Source: Nitrospira sp. (lineage in GTDB: Bacteria > Nitrospirota > Nitrospiria > Nitrospirales > Nitrospiraceae). Taken from it: DNA of 10,148 nucleotides. Shown here in pieces: positions 6,591 through 10,148 of this stretch. The position numbers and the translations under genes were made by a program. How positions within the stretch are numbered: the first letter of the stretch is position 1; each line of letters begins with the position of its first letter. The notes under the pieces were generated by a model. That model searched no databases. It worked only from the letters and a program-made list of their open reading frames with translations, and was not told the origin of the DNA. The stretch covers positions 1-10,148 of the forward strand of contig JABMDE010000168.1 of NCBI GenBank assembly GCA_015904055.1, written 5' to 3'.

Positions 6591-7450
6591 AACCGGGTGG
6601 CGTCGAATGTGTTACAGACAGAGGGATCGCCGGATTCGAGGCCGCGCTTGAGCCAGGTCCTTCGCTGTTCGGACGAGCCGTGGGTCCAGCTTTCGGGCTG
6701 GATCTGGCCACGTGACATCTTCTGCAAGCGGTCGTCCCCGATGGCCGCTGCTGCGCGCAGCCCCTCTTCGAAATCGCCCGGTTCAATCACATTTCGCTCA
6801 CGCTTGGCATGGTAGCCCCAGACGCCGGCATAACAATCGGCTTGCAGTTCCATTCGGACCGATAGTGCATTGGCTTCCGTCTCGGATACCTGCCGTTTGA
6901 GGCGATGCACCTTTTGGGCGACGCCGAGGAGCGTTTGCACATGGTGGCCGACCTCGTGGGCGATGACATAGGCCTGGGCGAAATCGCCCGATGCGCCGAG
7001 GCGATGGTCCATTTCGTTGAAGAAGGTCAGATCTACATACAGCCGATGGTCGCTCGGGCAATAGAAGGGCCCTACGGCGGATGATGCCGTGCCGCAGGCA
7101 GATTGGACGGCACCGGTGAAGAGCACCATGCGCGGGTCTTCATACCGAGGGCCAAGAAGAGTGCGCCAGGTGGTTTCTGTATCGGCGAGGACGATGGAGG
7201 CAAACTTGCCAAGTTGGTCGCGTGGAGGGCCGACCGGTCCCGGTTCAGACGGAGCCGATACCTCGGTCATGTTTTGGACGCCGGTGAGCAGATTCAGGAC
7301 GGTCATGGGATCGGCCCCGGTGAAGTAGCTGACGGCGAGTGCCAGGACAATGGTCCCGATGCCGAGGCGGCCTCTGCCTCCAATCCGGCCAGGGCCCATA
7401 CCGCGTCGATCTTCGACGTTGCCGCTTTCGCGTTGGCCCTCGATACGCAT
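6587..7450 (-). CDS. ypfJ: Neutral zinc metallopeptidase, YpfJ / KPN_02809 family
   Basis: A 287-residue membrane-anchored peptidase-like protein at the family's usual length. The N-terminus is charged and glycine- and arginine-rich (1-28), followed by one transmembrane segment at about 29-45 (LGIGTIVLALAVSYF). The remainder probably faces the periplasm. The zinc site HEVGHH lies at 165-170 and supplies two His ligands and the catalytic Glu166; ELQADCYAGVW at 201-211 supplies the likely third ligand, Glu201. Cys119 (QSACGTA) and Cys131 (FYCPSDHRLYVD) are at positions typical of the family. The start at 7450 is backed by AAGGAGAG at 7456-7463. The protease substrate is unknown. It sits between a DUF2959 lipoprotein gene (25-nt gap) and the FUN14 gene (4-nt overlap), which suggests a shared envelope function. 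Confidence 0.9.
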   Translation of the reverse strand: MRIEGQRESGNVEDRRGMGPGRIGGRGRLGIGTIVLALAVSYFTGADPMTVLNLLTGVQNMTEVSAPSEPGPVGPPRDQLGKFASIVLADTETTWRTLLGPRYEDPRMVLFTGAVQSACGTASSAVGPFYCPSDHRLYVDLTFFNEMDHRLGASGDFAQAYVIAHEVGHHVQTLLGVAQKVHRLKRQVSETEANALSVRMELQADCYAGVWGYHAKRERNVIEPGDFEEGLRAAAAIGDDRLQKMSRGQIQPESWTHGSSEQRRTWLKRGLESGDPSVCNTFDATRL

Positions 7451-7475
7451 CGGCGCTCTCCTTCAAGCAGGACAA

Positions 7476-8132
7476 TCAGTCCGACTCTTTCTCCATCGAC
7501 TGAATGAACTTGTCGGCTTCGGCGATGGAACGGTTCATATCTTTGACCAACAGATCAACCTGCGCGTCTACTTTGACGAGTTCACCCTTGATGGCGGATA
7601 GCGCCCGTGCATTCAAATTGTGCTTCAGATAGAGGACTTGATCACGGAGCGGTTTGAGGACCGGTTCGATCCGCTGTTCAGCCCGTTTCATCGCCCCCAG
7701 CATCTCTTTGTAGCGGTTCTTGGTTTGGGCGAGCTTCGCCTGGCTCTTCCGCCGCAGGTCGGCGCTGGAGTATTGGCCGAGTTCTCGTTCCCATTCCGAG
7801 AAGAGCGCATCGGCTACGCTTTCGACATCGGCGATCCGTTTCCGGACCGTTTTGGCACTGTCTTCGCTCGTTTCGAGTTCGCCGTTCAGCTTCTTGTAGG
7901 TGGATTCGAGATCGCCGCCTTCGTAGGCGACGACTTTACCGAATTGCTCCAGCGTGCTTTGAATTTCTTTCTTCGCATCTTCCTGGGCATCGCGCGCAGA
8001 TTTGACCCGGTCGCCAAGAATGTCACGCTTGGCATAGCCAATCTTTTCCATGGCAGCCATGTAGGCGGTGTCGCAGCCGGCTAGGGCGAGGACAATAATG
8101 AGGAGTGCAAGTGATTGTGCAAGACGTGGCAT
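7476..8132 (-). CDS. DUF2959-family lipoprotein
   Basis: A 218-residue lipoprotein. The signal peptide is MPRLAQSLALLIIVLALAGC, with the lipobox LAGC and lipidated Cys20. The mature part is almost entirely helical, with YMAAMEKIGYAKRDILGDRV (24-43), VADALFSEWERELGQYS (106-122) and DQVLYLKHNLNARALSAIKGEL (164-185). These match the DUF2959 pattern, a family of unknown role. The start at 8132 was chosen because AGGAG at 8141-8145 lies 8 nt upstream and the signal peptide begins there; the open frame extends to 8186 but would put 18 polar residues before the signal peptide. Asp21, the +2 residue, would mean inner-membrane retention under the E. coli Lol rule, though that rule may not hold here. 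First gene of the three-gene minus-strand cluster. Confidence 0.88.
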   Translation of the reverse strand: MPRLAQSLALLIIVLALAGCDTAYMAAMEKIGYAKRDILGDRVKSARDAQEDAKKEIQSTLEQFGKVVAYEGGDLESTYKKLNGELETSEDSAKTVRKRIADVESVADALFSEWERELGQYSSADLRRKSQAKLAQTKNRYKEMLGAMKRAEQRIEPVLKPLRDQVLYLKHNLNARALSAIKGELVKVDAQVDLLVKDMNRSIAEADKFIQSMEKESD

Positions 8133-8142
8133 AGAGATCTCT
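8133..8142. repeat. Perfect palindrome AGAGATCTCT between ribosome-binding site and start of the lipoprotein gene
   Basis: AGAGATCTCT is its own reverse complement and fills the 8-nt spacer between AGGAG and the ATG at 8132, overlapping the Shine-Dalgarno sequence by two bases. It could be an operator or simply chance. Confidence 0.4.
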
Positions 8143-8251
8143 CCTGTGGGCAATGCCGCATACACCGGGCAGGCGCACGTAACCATCTGACTGCGCGAAG
8201 GAATGGTGCATCATACAGAACCTCGTGACGGGGGGGAAGTGCTGGATGCCG

Positions 8252-8281
8252 AATATAGTCGGTGCATGGCTGATGCGTCAC
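8252..8281 (-). promoter_or_regulatory. Possible sigma70-type promoter for the DUF2959-ypfJ-FUN14 cluster
   Basis: Read on the minus strand, GTGACG (8276-8281) and TATATT (8252-8257) are separated by 18 nt, giving 4 of 6 and 5 of 6 consensus matches. Transcription from here would leave an untranslated leader of about 110 nt before the ATG at 8132. A second -10-like TATGAT lies at 8210-8215 but has a poor -35. This is a consensus reading only. Confidence 0.3.
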
Positions 8282-8452
8282 CACAACAAGGTGGACGTCC
8301 AGGTGTGTCCGGTACGAAGTCCGGCTCAGCCGGCGTGCGTACGAAGCTGGGTTTCAGCAGCGAGGCGTGTGAACGAATTGGCGATCGAAGCTGGGTGGTT
8401 GTTCAACGATAGTAGTTAGAACGTGGAGGATGTGTGCGTGAGCGAGGCTTGG

Positions 8453-8486
8453 CCGGAGGCGCAAGCTGTACTGCCCGCGCCTCCGG
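8453..8486. terminator. GC-rich hairpin downstream of the OmpA-like lipoprotein gene
   Basis: CCGGAGGCGC at 8453-8462 and its exact reverse complement GCGCCTCCGG at 8477-8486 form a 10-bp stem with a 14-nt loop. It lies 17 nt beyond the stop of the minus-strand lipoprotein gene, where a terminator is expected. There is no T-run on the minus-strand side (CCAAGCCT follows), so it is not a textbook intrinsic terminator. The plus-strand side is followed by the T-rich TGGGTTGTTGTTCTT. It may stabilise the 3' end or act with Rho. Confidence 0.5.
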
Positions 8487-8502
8487 TGGGTTGTTGTTCT
8501 TG

Positions 8503-9525
8503 CTACGGTGTGGTCGAACTGGTCTTTGTCTGGCCGGCGATTTCGTTGAGATCCTTCGGATAGAGGACGATCTCAATCCGTCGGTTGGACGACCGCCCCT
8601 CTTCCGTGTCATTTGAGGCATGCGGTTGCGTGTCCGCGTAGCCGACTGCAGAGAGGTGTTGGCGGTCCACACTGCCTTGATCGATCAAATAGCGGACGAC
8701 GGTGGTGGCCCGCGCTGTCGAGAGTTCCCAATTTGACTTGAAGCGGCCTTTCAGTTTTGCACTGATGGGCACATTATCGGTGTGGCCTTCGATCCGGATC
8801 TGTTTGTCCGACACGGTTTTTAAAATATCGCTGACCTGCTTCAGCACATCCAGGCCGGCTGATTTCACTTGCGCCTGGCCGGAGTCAAACAACACTCTGT
8901 CCACCATATTGATCGTGAGCCGGTCGCGTACTTGCTGGATGGTGATGTTGCCTTTGGAGATTTCGTCCTGGAGCGACTTCGATAACTCCTCCTGCGTTTG
9001 CGTCAGTCGCGCAATCTCTGCTTCCTTTGCGGCTTTGGCGGCCAGCTCCTGTTCAAGCTTTGCGGCCAATGCCGCCTGTTCCTGGCGGAGATCCTCGCGC
9101 TCCTTCGCGATTGCGGCGGCCTCGGCTTCCATGGTTGCGGCCTGCTGCTGGAGCTTGGTGATTTCTTCCTGCGCGGATGCGCTGCCGCTTGCATGTTTCT
9201 GTTCAAGGTCCGTGATCTGGCTGCGCACGTTGGTGAGTTCGCCGTTCAACTGTTCGGAACGCGATTGGAGGTCCTCCCGTTCTTTCGCCAATGCGGCGAC
9301 CTGTTCTTCGGCCGCTTTCCGTTGCGCGGCTTCCAGATCAAGCGACTCGCGCATGCCGGTGAGCTGCAGTTGCTGTTGCGCAGTCAGTTTTTTGGCCGCT
9401 TCGAGTTCAGCCAGCGCTTTTTTGTGTGTATCCGCGCTGACGCAGCCTCCGAGAGTTGCCGCGCAGAGCAGTGCCAACGCAGACATCCGGAATGGCACGG
9501 TTCGATGACGTAATCGGTATGGCAT
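8503..9525 (-). CDS. Lipoprotein with long coiled coil and C-terminal OmpA/MotB-like peptidoglycan-binding domain
   Basis: A 340-residue envelope protein. The signal peptide ends in the lipobox TLGGC with Cys28; Val29 and Ser30 follow, so outer-membrane sorting is expected by the E. coli rule. Residues 33-200 are an Ala/Glu/Lys/Gln-rich coiled coil that contains KEREDL twice, at 81-86 and 141-146. The OmpA C-terminal domain spans about 203-323: LFDSGQAQVKSAG, then GHTDNVPI (247-254), NWELSTARA (265-273), GYADTQP and NRRIEI (314-319). These match the peptidoglycan-binding residues of OmpA/MotB domains. The architecture suggests a tether or spacer between a membrane and the cell wall. The start at 9525 has an excellent AGGAGGAG at 9529-9536; Met14 is a weaker alternative. 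Transcribed as a single gene, with a hairpin after the stop. Confidence 0.92.
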   Translation of the reverse strand: MPYRLRHRTVPFRMSALALLCAATLGGCVSADTHKKALAELEAAKKLTAQQQLQLTGMRESLDLEAAQRKAAEEQVAALAKEREDLQSRSEQLNGELTNVRSQITDLEQKHASGSASAQEEITKLQQQAATMEAEAAAIAKEREDLRQEQAALAAKLEQELAAKAAKEAEIARLTQTQEELSKSLQDEISKGNITIQQVRDRLTINMVDRVLFDSGQAQVKSAGLDVLKQVSDILKTVSDKQIRIEGHTDNVPISAKLKGRFKSNWELSTARATTVVRYLIDQGSVDRQHLSAVGYADTQPHASNDTEEGRSSNRRIEIVLYPKDLNEIAGQTKTSSTTP

Positions 9526-9849
9526 GGGCTCCTCCTATAAATGAGAGCAAATGGAACACATCGGGGAGAGCAAGCTCGATGCCTAATACCCCATACCATT
9601 CCCTGAAAAGAACTGCTTAATTCTCATTGTGTTGCTGAGGGAATGATTGTTCCGCCTGCGGCATAACGAAAAACAGAGGCGCTTGTGTGCGCCGACTGTA
9701 GGAGGCGTCATACAGCGATGATATAGTGGCCACGCACTGTCCTGGCCGGTTGTTCCTGATACTGGATGGACAACTGGAATGGTGTATTTCAACAATTGCA
9801 TGTGGAATGATTGCGCATGAATCGGGGAAGCCGAGTTGAGAGGCCTGTT
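9526..9849. other. 324-nt divergent spacer with repeated GGAATG-type motifs
   Basis: This spacer must hold the promoters for the minus-strand lipoprotein and the plus-strand RluE-like gene, but I found no clear -35/-10 pair. It is less GC-rich than its surroundings. GGAATGAT occurs at 9640-9647 and 9804-9811 (each extended to GGAATGATTG), GGAATGGT at 9776-9783, and its reverse complement ACCATTCC at 9595-9602. A palindrome GTGGCCAC lies at 9726-9733. No convincing gene is seen. Confidence 0.5.
9746..9777. repeat. Imperfect hairpin in the divergent spacer
   Basis: CCGGTTGTTC (9746-9755) can pair with GGACAACTGG (9768-9777) over 10 positions including two G-U pairs, leaving a 12-nt loop. It would fall in the leader or promoter region of the RluE-like gene. 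No T-run follows. It may be chance. Confidence 0.35.
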
Positions 9850-10148
9850 GTGACGGCACTGCCGATGTACCGTACGATTGCGTTCAGCAAACCTTACGGG
9901 GTGTTGCCGTGTTTTACTGATTCGGGCGGACGTCCAACTTTGGCGGACTATATCGATGTGCCGGGAGTCTATGCTGCGGGGCGGCTCGATCAGGACAGCG
10001 AAGGGCTGATGATTCTGACGTCTGATGGCGCGCTTGCGCATCGGATTACGGATCCACGGCATAAGCTTGGGAAGATTTACCTGGCACAAGTTGAGCGCGA
10101 ACTGAATGATGAGGCCTTGAATCAGTTGCAACGCGGTGTGGTGTTGAG
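9850..10148 (+). CDS. rluE: RluE-like 23S rRNA pseudouridine synthase (3' end outside the window)
   Basis: The first 99 codons of a second RsuA-family pseudouridine synthase; E. coli RluE modifies U2457 of 23S rRNA. It begins with the catalytic fold and has no S4 domain, as in RluE. Visible are AFSKPYGVLPCFTDSGGRPTLADY, then GRLDQDSEGLMILTSDG with catalytic Asp47 (counting from the GTG), then HRITDPRHKLGKIYLAQVE. The GTG at 9850 was chosen because GAGAGG at 9838-9843 lies 6 nt upstream. An ATG at 9865 fits the start of homology but has no ribosome-binding site, and an ATG at 9817 opens the same frame with 11 extra residues. The gene is divergent from the OmpA-like lipoprotein gene. RluE rather than another small RsuA-family member is inferred; the C-terminus cannot be checked. 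Confidence 0.87.
   Translation, partial: MTALPMYRTIAFSKPYGVLPCFTDSGGRPTLADYIDVPGVYAAGRLDQDSEGLMILTSDGALAHRITDPRHKLGKIYLAQVERELNDEALNQLQRGVVL

Larger units (their letters stand above)
8133..8502. other. 370-nt spacer with no convincing gene
   Basis: Between the DUF2959 lipoprotein start and the OmpA-like lipoprotein stop I see no recognisable protein. Two overlapping plus-strand frames (about 8203-8412 and 8225-8419) give low-complexity translations with no motif or ribosome-binding site. The stretch holds the possible promoter at 8252-8281. It also holds a small stem-loop at 8312-8342: GTACG with CGTAC outside, CCGGC with GCCGG inside, and loop TCA. A 10-nt direct repeat GAAGCTGGGT occurs at 8343 and 8389. 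The GC-rich hairpin lies at 8453-8486. Confidence 0.55.

Noticed and set aside
6070..6786. Minus-strand 238-codon frame overlapping the ends of the ABC, FUN14 and peptidase genes
   Set aside because: The translation is Arg/Ser/Pro-rich with no motif, and it runs across two recognised minus-strand genes in another frame.
8203..8419. Two overlapping small plus-strand frames in the spacer (69 and 64 codons)
   Set aside because: Neither has a motif, a plausible ribosome-binding site or protein-like composition.
8702..9508. Long plus-strand open frame (268 codons) rich in Ser and Ala
   Set aside because: It is the antisense of the coiled-coil lipoprotein gene, whose signal peptide, ribosome-binding site and OmpA domain are clear. 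The frame is open because of biased codon use.
9583..10131. Minus-strand 182-codon frame opposite the RluE-like gene
   Set aside because: The plus strand encodes a clear pseudouridine synthase here, and the antisense translation has no recognisable feature or ribosome-binding site.

Overview
The window looks like chromosomal DNA from a GC-rich Gram-negative bacterium, most plausibly a Nitrospira-type member of the Nitrospirota. That assignment is an inference from codon use, the housekeeping proteins, the two lipoproteins and a TGACGAA-type palindromic repeat that I associate from memory with such genomes. No database was searched. It is a housekeeping region with a few oddities. I see no mobile element, CRISPR array, tRNA or rRNA.

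Positions 1-6114 (plus strand) form a run of closely packed genes: the 3' end of guaA (GMP synthase), rluB (23S rRNA pseudouridine synthase), aspS (aspartyl-tRNA synthetase), a small HPDW-motif protein overlapping a nucleotidyltransferase-fold protein, aroC (chorismate synthase), rnhA (RNase HI) and an orphan ABC ATPase. Most gaps are under about 40 nt, so co-transcription is likely. The exception is guaA-rluB, which is separated by a symmetric palindrome built from 7-nt units that runs into the rluB start. The small-protein/nucleotidyltransferase pair has lower GC than its neighbours and looks like a cassette placed between aspS and aroC.

Two genes in this run look damaged. aroC loses its reading frame inside the conserved KGRHDPC motif, as if 7 nt were deleted. 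The ABC ATPase has a good Shine-Dalgarno sequence but no canonical start codon at the right place. Either could be an assembly or sequencing error.

Positions 6144-8132 (minus strand, convergent with the ABC gene) hold a three-gene envelope cluster. In transcription order it reads: a DUF2959 lipoprotein, a YpfJ-type zinc metallopeptidase with one membrane anchor, and a FUN14-family membrane protein coupled to the peptidase by an ATGA overlap. About 370 nt without a convincing gene follow, with a possible promoter, a small stem-loop and a strong GC-rich hairpin. Next, also on the minus strand, is a lipoprotein with a long coiled coil and a C-terminal OmpA/MotB-like peptidoglycan-binding domain. 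A divergent spacer of about 320 nt separates it from a second pseudouridine synthase (RluE-like, no S4 domain), which runs off the right edge.

Functionally, the plus-strand half serves nucleotide, amino-acid and translation metabolism, and the minus-strand half serves the cell envelope.
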